A DNA stretch of 64,000 bases, from positions 1 through 64,000 of the forward strand of contig JAJTBO010000003.1 of NCBI GenBank assembly GCA_021286855.1, written 5' to 3'. A program made the translations under genes and the position numbers. Positions within the stretch are counted from its first letter, which is position 1, and every line of letters starts with the position of its first letter. Shown one piece after another: positions 8,393-15,862 of the stretch. The stretch comes from Hyphomicrobiales bacterium (GTDB taxonomy: Bacteria > Pseudomonadota > Alphaproteobacteria > Rhizobiales > Ancalomicrobiaceae). The notes beneath the pieces were generated by a model. The model had not been told where the DNA came from. It did no database searches and saw nothing but the letters and a program-made list of their open reading frames with translations.

Positions 8393-9454
8393 ATGCATGC
8401 AGGGACGGGGGCGTCGCGGACGGGCGGCGACGTGATCTCGGCGATCGGAAACACGCCGCTTCTCCGGCTGCGCCGCGCCTCCGAGGCGACCGGCTGCGAG
8501 ATCCTCGCCAAGGCCGAATTCATGAACCCCGGCCAGTCGGTCAAGGACCGCGCCGCGCTCTTCATCGTGCGTGATGCGATCGCGCGGGGAGACCTTCGCC
8601 CCGGCGGCACGATCGTCGAGGGCACCGCGGGGAACACCGGCATCGGGCTCGCGCTTGTCGCCTCGGCGATGGGCTTCCGCACCGTGATCGTCATTCCCGA
8701 GACCCAGTCGCAGGAAAAGAAGGACGCGCTGCGGCTGGCCGGCGCGACGCTCGTCGAGGTTCCGGCCGTTCCCTACAAGAACCCGAACAATTACGTGAAG
8801 CTCTCCGGCCGGCTCGCCGAGAGCCTTGCGAAGAGCGAGCCGGCCGGGGCGGTCTGGGCCAACCAGTTCGACAACGTCGCCAACCGTCGCGCCCATGTCG
8901 AAGGCACGGCCGAGGAGATCTGGGCGCAGACCGGCGGCCGGATCGACGGCTTCGTCGCCGCCGTCGGCTCCGGCGGCACGCTCGCCGGCGTCGGGCTCGG
9001 CCTGAAGGCGAAGAAGGCGAACGTCACGATCGCGCTCGCCGATCCGCATGGCGCGGCCCTCTTCGAGTGGGTGACCAACGGCGTTCTGAAGGCGGAGGGC
9101 TCCTCGATCACGGAAGGGATCGGGCAAGGGCGGATCACAGCCAATCTCGAAGGCGCGCCGATCGACCGCGCCTACCGCATCTCCGACGAGGAGGCGCTCC
9201 TGACGCTCCACGAGCTCGCCGAACACGAAGGCCTCGTCATGGGCGGCTCGACCGGCGTCAACGTCGCCGGCGCGATCCGGCTGGCCAAGGAGATGGGCCC
9301 CGGCCACACCATCGTGACGGTGCTCTGCGACCATGGGGCGCGCTATCTCTCCAAGCTCTGGAACCCGGCCTTCCTCGCCGAGAAGGGCCTACCCGTTCCC
9401 GCCTGGCTCGGCCGCCGTGCGGAATTCGAGGTTCCCTTCGCGCCCGTCTCGTGA
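8393..9454 (+). CDS. cysK: Cysteine synthase (O-acetylserine sulfhydrylase family)
   Basis: 353 residues. The ATG at 8393 was chosen for GGAGGCGAGGAG immediately upstream; an in-frame ATG at 8354 lacks a site. It is a PLP fold II beta-replacing enzyme. ISAIGNTPLLRL is the N-terminal signature, NPGQSVKDRAA carries the PLP lysine (about K51), GTAGNTGIGLALV binds substrate carboxylate, AAVGSGGTLAGVG binds PLP phosphate. It would condense O-acetylserine with sulfide to give cysteine. The AlaX and sulfurtransferase genes follow at short distance on the same strand, supporting a cysteine/sulfur role. A cystathionine beta-synthase-like or other OASS-family specificity cannot be excluded. Confidence 0.88.
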   Translation: MHAGTGASRTGGDVISAIGNTPLLRLRRASEATGCEILAKAEFMNPGQSVKDRAALFIVRDAIARGDLRPGGTIVEGTAGNTGIGLALVASAMGFRTVIVIPETQSQEKKDALRLAGATLVEVPAVPYKNPNNYVKLSGRLAESLAKSEPAGAVWANQFDNVANRRAHVEGTAEEIWAQTGGRIDGFVAAVGSGGTLAGVGLGLKAKKANVTIALADPHGAALFEWVTNGVLKAEGSSITEGIGQGRITANLEGAPIDRAYRISDEEALLTLHELAEHEGLVMGGSTGVNVAGAIRLAKEMGPGHTIVTVLCDHGARYLSKLWNPAFLAEKGLPVPAWLGRRAEFEVPFAPVS

Positions 9455-9491
9455 TCCCATCGGCGCTTCGTCGAACCGACCACGAGGCGTC

Positions 9492-10238
9492 ATGTTTCCC
9501 GCGACCGAACCCGTCTTCCGTGACGACCCCTACGCCCGCACCCTCGACGCCACCGTGATCGGTCGCGGCGACAAGGGCGGGATCATCCTCGACCGCACCC
9601 TCTTCTATCCGACCGGCGGCGGCCAACCCGGCGACTGCGGCCGGATGACCTGGGCCGACGGAACCGAGACCGGCGTCGCCACCACGGTCTGGGACGACGA
9701 CGGCAAGACCGTGATCGCCCATGTCGCGATCGAGGACATGCCGCTGCCGGAGGCGGGAGCGAAGGTGCGGCTCGAGCTCGACTGGGAGCGGCGGCATCGG
9801 CTGATGCGGATGCACACGGCGCTGCATCTCCTCTCCGTCGTCCTGCCCTACCCGGTCACCGGCGGTTCGGTCGGCGTGGACGAGGGCCGGCTCGACTTCG
9901 ACATTCCCGAGGCCGATCTCGACCGCGACGGGCTCAACGCCCGCCTCGCCGAGCTGGTCGCGGCCGACCATCCGGTCTCCTTCGAGTGGATCACCGACGC
10001 CGAGCTCGACGCCAAGCCGGATCTGGTCAAGACCATGTCGGTCGCCCCGCCGCGCGGCTCGGGCCGCGTCCGCCTCGTTCGGATCGGCGGCGACGCCTCG
10101 GTCGACCTCCAGCCCTGCGGCGGCACCCATGTCCGCTCGACCGGCGAGATCGGCCGTTTCGAGATCGCCAAGGTCGAGAAAAAGGGCAAGATCAACCGCC
10201 GCGTCCGCATCCGCTTCGTCGAGGAGACCGCTCCGTGA
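9492..10238 (+). CDS. alaX: Alanyl-tRNA editing protein (AlaX type)
   Basis: 248 residues; ATG at 9492 with GAGG seven bases ahead... counted as GAGGCGTC before ATG. It is a free-standing version of the AlaRS editing domain that hydrolyses Ser-tRNA(Ala) (and related mischarged tRNA). LFYPTGGGQPGD is the N-terminal AlaX-II signature; MHTALHLLS gives the HxxxH zinc pair and CGGTHVRSTGEIG the second Cys/His zinc pair near the C-terminus. The reading frame's stop overlaps the GTG start of sseA by four bases, so the two are translationally coupled. Its place between cysK and sseA suggests co-regulation with sulfur amino acid metabolism. Confidence 0.9.
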   Translation: MFPATEPVFRDDPYARTLDATVIGRGDKGGIILDRTLFYPTGGGQPGDCGRMTWADGTETGVATTVWDDDGKTVIAHVAIEDMPLPEAGAKVRLELDWERRHRLMRMHTALHLLSVVLPYPVTGGSVGVDEGRLDFDIPEADLDRDGLNARLAELVAADHPVSFEWITDAELDAKPDLVKTMSVAPPRGSGRVRLVRIGGDASVDLQPCGGTHVRSTGEIGRFEIAKVEKKGKINRRVRIRFVEETAP

Positions 10239-11089
10239 CCGACCGTTCCGACTTCTTCGTCTCGCCCGCCGAACTCGCCGAGGCCTTCGCCGATCCCCGC
10301 CTCCGGATCGTCGACGCCTCCTGGTACATGCCGAACCAGAACCGGGACGCCGGCGCGGAATACGTCGCAAGCCGCATCCCCGGCGCGGCGCGGTTCGACA
10401 TCGACGTCGTCGCCGACACCTCGACCGATCTGCCGCACATGCTGCCGAGCGCCGAAGTCTTCGGGACGGCCGTCGGCGCGATGGGGATTTCCGACGCCGA
10501 CCGCATCGTCATCTACGACGGCGCCGGCCTCCTCTCCGCGCCGCGCGCCTGGTGGACCTTCCGTCTGTTCGGCGCGACCGACGTCAAGATCCTGGAGGGC
10601 GGCCTGCCCGCCTGGATCGCCGAGGGCCGTCCGACCGAGAGCGGCGCGCCGAAGGCGGTGGAACCGGCGGTCTTCCACGCCCGGCTCGAGGCTGCGCGGG
10701 TGGCGAGCCTGACCGACGTCGTCGCGGTGCTGGCGGAAGGTTCGGCGACGGTGGTCGACGCCCGGCCCGCCGACCGCTTCCACGGCGTCGCGCCGGAGCC
10801 GCGCCCCGGCATCTCCTCCGGTCACATGCCCGGCGCGCTCAATGCGCCGGCGGTCAACATCGTCGAGGACGGCCGGCTGACCGACGACGACGGATTGCGC
10901 GAGGCCTTCGAGGACGTCGATCTAGACAAGCCGATCCTGACCACCTGCGGCTCGGGCGTCACCGCCTCGATCCTGTGGCTGGCGTTCGAAGTGTTGGGCG
11001 TGCCGCGCGGTCGGCTCTGCCTCTACGACGGCTCGTGGACCGAATGGGCCTCGACCCCCGGCGCGGTGATCGAGAAGGTCGAGCGCTAG
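10235..11089 (+). CDS. sseA: 3-mercaptopyruvate sulfurtransferase
   Basis: 284 residues. Start is GTG at 10235, overlapping the alaX stop (GTGA); GAGGAGA lies at 10221-10227. Two rhodanese domains: residues about 8-125 (ADPRLRIVDASWYMPN, GADYVASRIPGA-like, RAWWTFRLFG) and about 150-280 with the active loop TTCGSGVTAS. The CG(S/T)G(V/I)TA loop is the type seen in mercaptopyruvate rather than thiosulfate sulfurtransferases. It transfers sulfur from 3-mercaptopyruvate to thiol acceptors or cyanide. Last gene of the cysK-alaX-sseA run; strong hairpins follow. Confidence 0.9.
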   Translation: MTDRSDFFVSPAELAEAFADPRLRIVDASWYMPNQNRDAGAEYVASRIPGAARFDIDVVADTSTDLPHMLPSAEVFGTAVGAMGISDADRIVIYDGAGLLSAPRAWWTFRLFGATDVKILEGGLPAWIAEGRPTESGAPKAVEPAVFHARLEAARVASLTDVVAVLAEGSATVVDARPADRFHGVAPEPRPGISSGHMPGALNAPAVNIVEDGRLTDDDGLREAFEDVDLDKPILTTCGSGVTASILWLAFEVLGVPRGRLCLYDGSWTEWASTPGAVIEKVER

Positions 11090-11099
11090 AGCATGGTCC

Positions 11100-11122
11100 G
11101 ATCGGGTCGAACCGACCCGATC
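11100..11122. terminator. Perfect 10-bp hairpin between convergent genes
   Basis: gatcgggtcg (11100-11109), loop aac, cgacccgatc (11113-11122). It lies just after sseA and before the convergent lpxB stop. There is no U-run, so it may act with the second inverted repeat that follows or be a repeat-family palindrome. Confidence 0.55.
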
Positions 11123-11150
11123 GAAGAGAGTTTGCTCGATGGAAATACCA

Positions 11151-11191
11151 GAGTGGTTTTCGGTCTGACGCCATCGGATCGAAAACCGCTC
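11151..11191. repeat. Imperfect inverted repeat built on GAGCGGTTTTCG
   Basis: gagtggttttcggtc (11151-11165) pairs with gatcgaaaaccgctc (11177-11191) at 13 of 15 positions, with a run of T or A in each arm. It can serve as a bidirectional terminator for sseA and lpxB. The GAGCGGTTT core also appears near 56945 and 63984. Confidence 0.55.
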
Positions 11192-11198
11192 GAATGTC

Positions 11199-12404
11199 TC
11201 ACGCCTCGCCGAGCAGCTCGAGGACGACCCGCGTCGCGGTCGCGCCCGGCGTCTCGGCGAGCCCTTCGCGCATGATCCGGTCGACGCCCTCGAAACCGGC
11301 GATCTGCCGCGCCCGCGCCTCGCCGGGCCGGAGCAGGTCGAGAAGCGCCGGCGCGATCTTCTCGGCCGTGCAGTCCTCGTCGATGAACTCCGGCGCGAGC
11401 CGTTCGTTGGCGACGATGTTGGGCAACAGCGCCGAGCGCACCTTCAGAAGGCCGCGCAGGGGCTTCGGCACGTCGAGGACATGTTTGACCAGCCGGCCGA
11501 TGCCGTCGAGCCGATAACAGGCGACGAAGGGCAGACCGGCCAACGCCAGCTCCAACGTCACCGTGCCCGAGGCGGCGAGCGCCGCATCGGCCTCGCGGAA
11601 GGCGCGGAACTTCTCCACCTCGCCGGCCACGATCCGCGGCGCGACCGGCCAGTCGGCGGCGAGCCGCTCGATCTCGCCGCGAACGTGCTCGACCGCCGGC
11701 AGAACCACCTCGAGCGGTCCGACCGCCGCCGCGATCCGGCCGACCGTCGCGCCGAACACGCCCATCAGGCGCGTCACCTCGGAGCGGCGGCTGCCCGGCA
11801 GCACGAGCAGACGCAACGGCCGTTCGCCCGCCGTCGGCAGCATCCGCCCCTCCGGCCGACGCACCTCCTCGATCCGCTCGACGAAGGGATGGCCGACATA
11901 GGTCGTCGCCGGCCCGCCGAGCAGGCGATGCGCCGCCGGCTCGAACGGCAACAGCGCCAACAGCCGCGAAGTGAAACGGGCGATCTTCTTCGCCCGCCCC
12001 GGCCGCCAAGCCCAGACCGTCGGCGACACGTAGAGGACGATCTTCTGATCCGGTCGCGCCTTGCGAACCCGCGCCGCCACCCGATGGCAGAAGTCGGGGC
12101 TGTCGATCAGCACCAGCACGTCCGGTCGCGCCGCGATCGCCGCATCCGCCGTCTCGCGGATCCGCCGCAGGATCAGCGGCAGGCGGCGCAGCACCGGGCC
12201 GATCCCCATCACCGCGATGTCGGCGATCGGAAACAGGCTCGCGAGTCCCTCCCCCGTCATCGCCGGCCCGCCGACGCCCGAGAACCGGGCCCGCGCTCCG
12301 AGCGCCGTCGAGAGCCCGCGCATCAGCCGCGCGCCGAGCTGGTCGCCGGACGGCTCGCCCGCCACCAGGAACACCGAGACGTCTTCTTCAGATGCAGCTT
12401 TCAT
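11199..12404 (-). CDS. lpxB: Lipid-A-disaccharide synthase
   Basis: 401 residues. The ATG at 12404 overlaps the lpxI stop by four bases (ATGA), so translation is coupled. It is a GT19 glycosyltransferase that joins lipid X and UDP-diacylglucosamine into the lipid A disaccharide at the inner membrane's inner face. Visible: VFLVAGEPSGDQLGARLM (N-terminal signature), FSGVGGPAMTGEGL, SPTVWAWRPGRAKKIARF, LLVLPGSRRSEVTRL (nucleotide-binding loop), and AASGTVTLELALAGLPFV followed by CYRLDG. Last gene of the envelope block; the convergent sseA ends 110 bp away. Confidence 0.95.
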   Translation of the reverse strand: MKAASEEDVSVFLVAGEPSGDQLGARLMRGLSTALGARARFSGVGGPAMTGEGLASLFPIADIAVMGIGPVLRRLPLILRRIRETADAAIAARPDVLVLIDSPDFCHRVAARVRKARPDQKIVLYVSPTVWAWRPGRAKKIARFTSRLLALLPFEPAAHRLLGGPATTYVGHPFVERIEEVRRPEGRMLPTAGERPLRLLVLPGSRRSEVTRLMGVFGATVGRIAAAVGPLEVVLPAVEHVRGEIERLAADWPVAPRIVAGEVEKFRAFREADAALAASGTVTLELALAGLPFVACYRLDGIGRLVKHVLDVPKPLRGLLKVRSALLPNIVANERLAPEFIDEDCTAEKIAPALLDLLRPGEARARQIAGFEGVDRIMREGLAETPGATATRVVLELLGEA

Positions 12405-13291
12405 ACATCTTTCTCCGTCCCGGTCCGATCGCTCGGCTCGTCGACGCCCCACACGAACAGCCCGGTTTCGTCTGCGAGGCGGGCCACGGCCTCGCGGTCG
12501 GCGACCAGCGTTCGGCCGGCGATCACCGCGATCCCCTCGAGACGCACCGCCGCCGCCGCGCGGATCGTCTCCGGCCCGATCGCCGGAATGTCGAGCCTCA
12601 TGTCCTGAATCGGCTTGGGGCACTTCACCAGAATGCCTCGGCCCTCGCCCGAACAGGGCAGCGAACCGAAGGCGGCGATCATCGCGTCGGTGCCGGCGGA
12701 GCCTTCCCGGAGCACCACCTTGCGGCCGGTCACGACGACGCCCTGGCCGACGTCGCCGGCCCCGTGCCGCAGCGCCGCCTCGACGCCGAAGGCGATCGAG
12801 TCCTGCGCGGCGGCGCTGGGCCGATGCGCGCCGAGCGCGCCGACCGGCATCAGAAGCTCGGGCGCCGCCTCCCCGGCCCCGACCACGCGCAACCCGCGGG
12901 CCTCGAACAGCCGCGCCAGACGGCGCAACACGCCGTCCTCGCCATGGGTGAGGATCCGCCAGTTGCGGGCGAGTTCGAAGAGATCGGCGAGATCGATCTC
13001 GGAGAGGCGCGGCATTCGCCGCTCCTTCATGCCGCCGACGATCACGAGATCGCGCGCGCCGCGTCGGCGCGCCAACCGGATCAGCCGCGACAGATGGCCC
13101 CGGCCGATCCAGACGTGGTCGAAGGCTTCGATCGCCGGATCGGCTTCACCGCGGATGCCGGCGATCGTCACCGGCCGCCCACGCGCCGTCGCCGCCGCCG
13201 CGATCAGCGCCGGGAAGGCGCCGCCGCCGGCGAGCACGATCAACGGCTCGCCCGACGCGGCTGCGCTCGCCTCCCCGCTCATCCGCGTCAC
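12401..13291 (-). CDS. lpxI: UDP-2,3-diacylglucosamine pyrophosphatase LpxI
   Basis: 296 residues with a GTG start at 13291 that overlaps the lpxA stop (GTGA); an ATG at 13282 is the alternative. It belongs to the LpxI (DUF1009) family, which replaces LpxH in many Alphaproteobacteria and cleaves UDP-diacylglucosamine to lipid X. Seen: LIVLAGGGAFPALIAAAATA, HVWIGRGHLSRLIRLA, VIVGGMKERRMPRLSEIDL, and the C-terminal KCPKPIQDMRLDIPAIGPET that carries the conserved Asp near the active site. Order lpxA-lpxI-lpxB with overlapping codons supports the call. Confidence 0.94.
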   Translation of the reverse strand: MTRMSGEASAAASGEPLIVLAGGGAFPALIAAAATARGRPVTIAGIRGEADPAIEAFDHVWIGRGHLSRLIRLARRRGARDLVIVGGMKERRMPRLSEIDLADLFELARNWRILTHGEDGVLRRLARLFEARGLRVVGAGEAAPELLMPVGALGAHRPSAAAQDSIAFGVEAALRHGAGDVGQGVVVTGRKVVLREGSAGTDAMIAAFGSLPCSGEGRGILVKCPKPIQDMRLDIPAIGPETIRAAAAVRLEGIAVIAGRTLVADREAVARLADETGLFVWGVDEPSDRTGTEKDV

Positions 13292-14073
13292 CGCGGCATG
13301 CAGACGCGCCGATCGCCGCCGGCGCGGATGAAGTCCACCACTTCGATCACCAGCGGCTCGTCGGCGAACATCGCCGCGACGTCCTCGACCCGCTCCAGGA
13401 GCGTCCCCTCGTCCGAGAACAGCATGCGGTAGGCGGCGCGCAGCTTATGGATGCTGTCGCGTTCGAAACCGCGCCGCTTCAGGCCGACGATGTTGAGCCC
13501 GCCGAGACGGGCCCGGTCGCCGATCGCTGAGCCGTAGGGGATCAGGTCGTTCTCGAGGCCCGACAGGCCGCCGAGGAAGGAATGCGGCCCGATCCGCACC
13601 CATTGATGCACCGCCGACAGGCCGCCGAGAATGGCGTGGTCGCCGACATGGACGTGACCGGCGATCGTCGCGTTGTTGACCAGGATGACCGAATTGCCGA
13701 CCCGGCAGTCGTGCGCGACGTGCGCCCCGACCATCAGCAGACAGTCGTCGCCGATCGAGGTGACCATGCCGCCGCCTTCGGTGCCGGGATTGATCGTCAC
13801 CTGCTCGCGGATCGTCGTGCGCGCGCCCACCACGACGCGGCTCTCCTCGCCGTGATACTTCAGATCCTGCGGCGGATGGCCGACCGACGCGAAGGGATAG
13901 ATCTTCGATTCCGCGCCGATTTCGGTCTTGCCGGCGATCGAGACGTGGCTCACCAGCTTCACGCCGTCGCCGAGCGACACCTGAGGACCGACGACGCAGA
14001 ACGGGCCGATTTCGACGTCGGCGCCGAGCGTCGCACCGTCTTCGACGATCGACGAGGGGTGAATCTTCGACAT
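13288..14073 (-). CDS. lpxA: UDP-N-acetylglucosamine O-acyltransferase
   Basis: 261 residues. ATG at 14073 follows AAGGA about nine bases upstream; earlier in-frame starts have no homology-like sequence. It is a left-handed beta-helix built of hexapeptide repeats (SSIVEDGATLGADVEIGPFC and on), with the catalytic His in VGAHVAHDCRVGN (equivalent of E. coli His125) and a C-terminal helical domain. It adds the first 3-hydroxyacyl chain from acyl-ACP in lipid A synthesis. Its stop overlaps the lpxI start. Confidence 0.95.
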   Translation of the reverse strand: MSKIHPSSIVEDGATLGADVEIGPFCVVGPQVSLGDGVKLVSHVSIAGKTEIGAESKIYPFASVGHPPQDLKYHGEESRVVVGARTTIREQVTINPGTEGGGMVTSIGDDCLLMVGAHVAHDCRVGNSVILVNNATIAGHVHVGDHAILGGLSAVHQWVRIGPHSFLGGLSGLENDLIPYGSAIGDRARLGGLNIVGLKRRGFERDSIHKLRAAYRMLFSDEGTLLERVEDVAAMFADEPLVIEVVDFIRAGGDRRVCMPR

Positions 14074-14178
14074 GGGAACGAGTCCTTGTTCACGATTGTG
14101 CGCGCCCGGTCTAACCGACCGGGGCGCTTCCGCTGAAATCACATTGCGTGTCGAATTGTGACGGGACTCGCCGGGCGC

Positions 14179-14649
14179 TCAGCTGACCAACATGGCGCTG
14201 ACTTCGCCTTCGGCCACGACCTTGCCGTCGACCTTGGCCTCGCCGCGGAACCACCACATGTTGGCGCGCTGCTTCAGCTTGCGGACGTGGAATTCGACCG
14301 TGTCGCCCGGCACCACCGGCTTGCGGAACTTCACCTTGTCGACCGTCATGAAGTAGACGACCGACGGCTTGCCCGCGCCGCCGGCGTTGCGCGTCTTCAA
14401 GACGCACATCGCGCCGGCCGTCTGCGCCATCGCCTCGATCAGCAGGACGCCGGGAAACACCGGCCGGTCCGGGAAATGCCCCTGGAACTGCGGCTCGTTG
14501 TAGGTGACGTTCTTGACGCCGACGCCGCTGTCGTCGCCGTCGATGTCGACGATCTTGTCGATCAGCAGAAACGGATAGCGATGCGGCAGGAGCTCGAGCA
14601 GCACCTGGATGTCGACAGACTCGAGCGTGGTGGACGGTTGATCGGACAT
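14179..14649 (-). CDS. fabZ: 3-hydroxyacyl-[acyl-carrier-protein] dehydratase FabZ
   Basis: 156 residues; ATG at 14649 preceded by GAGGAGC at a good distance (an ATG 12 bases upstream is closer to its own weak site). Hot-dog fold: [34 protein letters not shown] with the catalytic His and Glu, and [16 protein letters not shown]. It dehydrates 3-hydroxyacyl-ACP in fatty acid elongation and competes with LpxA and LpxD for the same substrate, which explains its place between lpxD and lpxA. Confidence 0.95.
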   Translation of the reverse strand: MSDQPSTTLESVDIQVLLELLPHRYPFLLIDKIVDIDGDDSGVGVKNVTYNEPQFQGHFPDRPVFPGVLLIEAMAQTAGAMCVLKTRNAGGAGKPSVVYFMTVDKVKFRKPVVPGDTVEFHVRKLKQRANMWWFRGEAKVDGKVVAEGEVSAMLVS

Positions 14650-14716
14650 CGCGCTCCTCATTCCCCTCTTCGCAGGCGGCCCCGCCGCCCATCGGCGTCC
14701 CGGCGGACGCCGCGCC

Positions 14717-15772
14717 TCATTCTTCCCCGGACGCCCCACCGCGCGCAGCGTTGCGCGCGACCCAGGCGACCTCGCGCGCCGCCTCGCGGAACGGCTTGGC
14801 CGGCGCGCCGACCCAGCGCGCGCCCGCCGGCACGTCGGTATGGACGCCGGAGCGCGCGCCGAGCTGCGCGCCGGTTCCGATCGTCAGATGGCCGGCGATG
14901 CCGACCTGACCGGCCAGCACCACGAAGTCGCCGAGCTTCGTCGATCCGGAGATGCCGACCTGCGAGACGATGACGCAATGACGACCGATCTCGACGTTGT
15001 GCGCGATCATCACCAGATTGTCGATCTTGGTCCCCTCGCCGATCACGGTGTCGCGGTTGGCGCCGCGATCGATCGTCGTGTTGGCGCCGATCTCGACATC
15101 GTCCTGGATCACCACGCGGCCGATCTGCGGCACCTTCTGGTGGCCGCTCGGCCCCATCGCGAAGCCGAAGCCGTCCTGACCGATGCGAACGCCGGCATGG
15201 ACGTTCACCCGATTGCCGAGCAGGCAATGGATGAGCGAGACCTGCGGTCCGATGTGGCAGTTGCGCCCAATCCGCACGTCGTGGCCGACGACCGCATTGG
15301 CCGAAATCACCGTGCCGGTGCCGATCTCGGCCCGCGCCCCGATCACCGCGCCCGGCTCCACCGTCACGCCCGGCTCCAGACGCGCGGTCGGATGCACATG
15401 CGCGCCCGGCGCGACCCCGGCTTCGCCGCCGAAGGCGCCTTCGAGCTTCAGCGCGGCCGGATAGAACCGGCCGACCACGGTGGCGAAGGCGCGATAGGGA
15501 TCGCGCGTGGTCAGCGCCACCACGCCCTCGGGCACGTCCTTGGCGAAGCGTTCGGCGACCAGCACGGCGCTCGCCCGCGTCTCCACGAGCTGCGGCAGAT
15601 ATTTCTTGTTGTCGAAGAAGCTGACGTCGCCGCGTCCCGCGCCGTCGAGCGGACCGACCCCTTGGACGACGGTGGCCAGCGCCGTCTCGTCGGCGCAGAC
15701 GGCCCCGGTCCAACCGCAGATTTCCGCGATCGTCGCGGGTTTCGGGGGGACGAAGAAGGACGGATCGGACAT
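14717..15772 (-). CDS. lpxD: UDP-3-O-(3-hydroxyacyl)glucosamine N-acyltransferase
   Basis: 351 residues from the ATG at 15772 ([12 protein letters not shown]); no good ribosome site is visible and an ATG at 15808 is possible. An N-terminal uridine-binding domain ([20 protein letters not shown]) leads into hexapeptide-repeat beta-helix coils ([20 protein letters not shown] onward). [15 protein letters not shown] holds the catalytic His. It adds the second 3-hydroxyacyl chain in lipid A synthesis. A strong terminator sits between it and bamA. Confidence 0.94.
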   Translation of the reverse strand: MSDPSFFVPPKPATIAEICGWTGAVCADETALATVVQGVGPLDGAGRGDVSFFDNKKYLPQLVETRASAVLVAERFAKDVPEGVVALTTRDPYRAFATVVGRFYPAALKLEGAFGGEAGVAPGAHVHPTARLEPGVTVEPGAVIGARAEIGTGTVISANAVVGHDVRIGRNCHIGPQVSLIHCLLGNRVNVHAGVRIGQDGFGFAMGPSGHQKVPQIGRVVIQDDVEIGANTTIDRGANRDTVIGEGTKIDNLVMIAHNVEIGRHCVIVSQVGISGSTKLGDFVVLAGQVGIAGHLTIGTGAQLGARSGVHTDVPAGARWVGAPAKPFREAAREVAWVARNAARGGASGEE

Positions 15773-15810
15773 CGCGGACGCACTCTCGATCGAAGATCTG
15801 GAATTCAAAG

Positions 15811-15840
15811 AAAAAGGCCGCCGCGGATGAAGCGGCGGCC
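15811..15840 (-). terminator. Rho-independent terminator between bamA and lpxD
   Basis: On the minus strand a 9-bp stem GGCCGCCGC / GCGGCGGCC (15832-15840 with 15816-15824) is followed by TTTTTCTTT. It ends 23 bp past the bamA stop and 39 bp before the lpxD start, so lpxD either has its own promoter or depends on read-through. Confidence 0.9.
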
Positions 15841-15862
15841 CGATCGATCAGGTCTCGAGACC

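Noticed and set aside
6604-8694. 696-residue minus-strand frame
   Set aside because: Antisense of the GPH symporter and cysK start.
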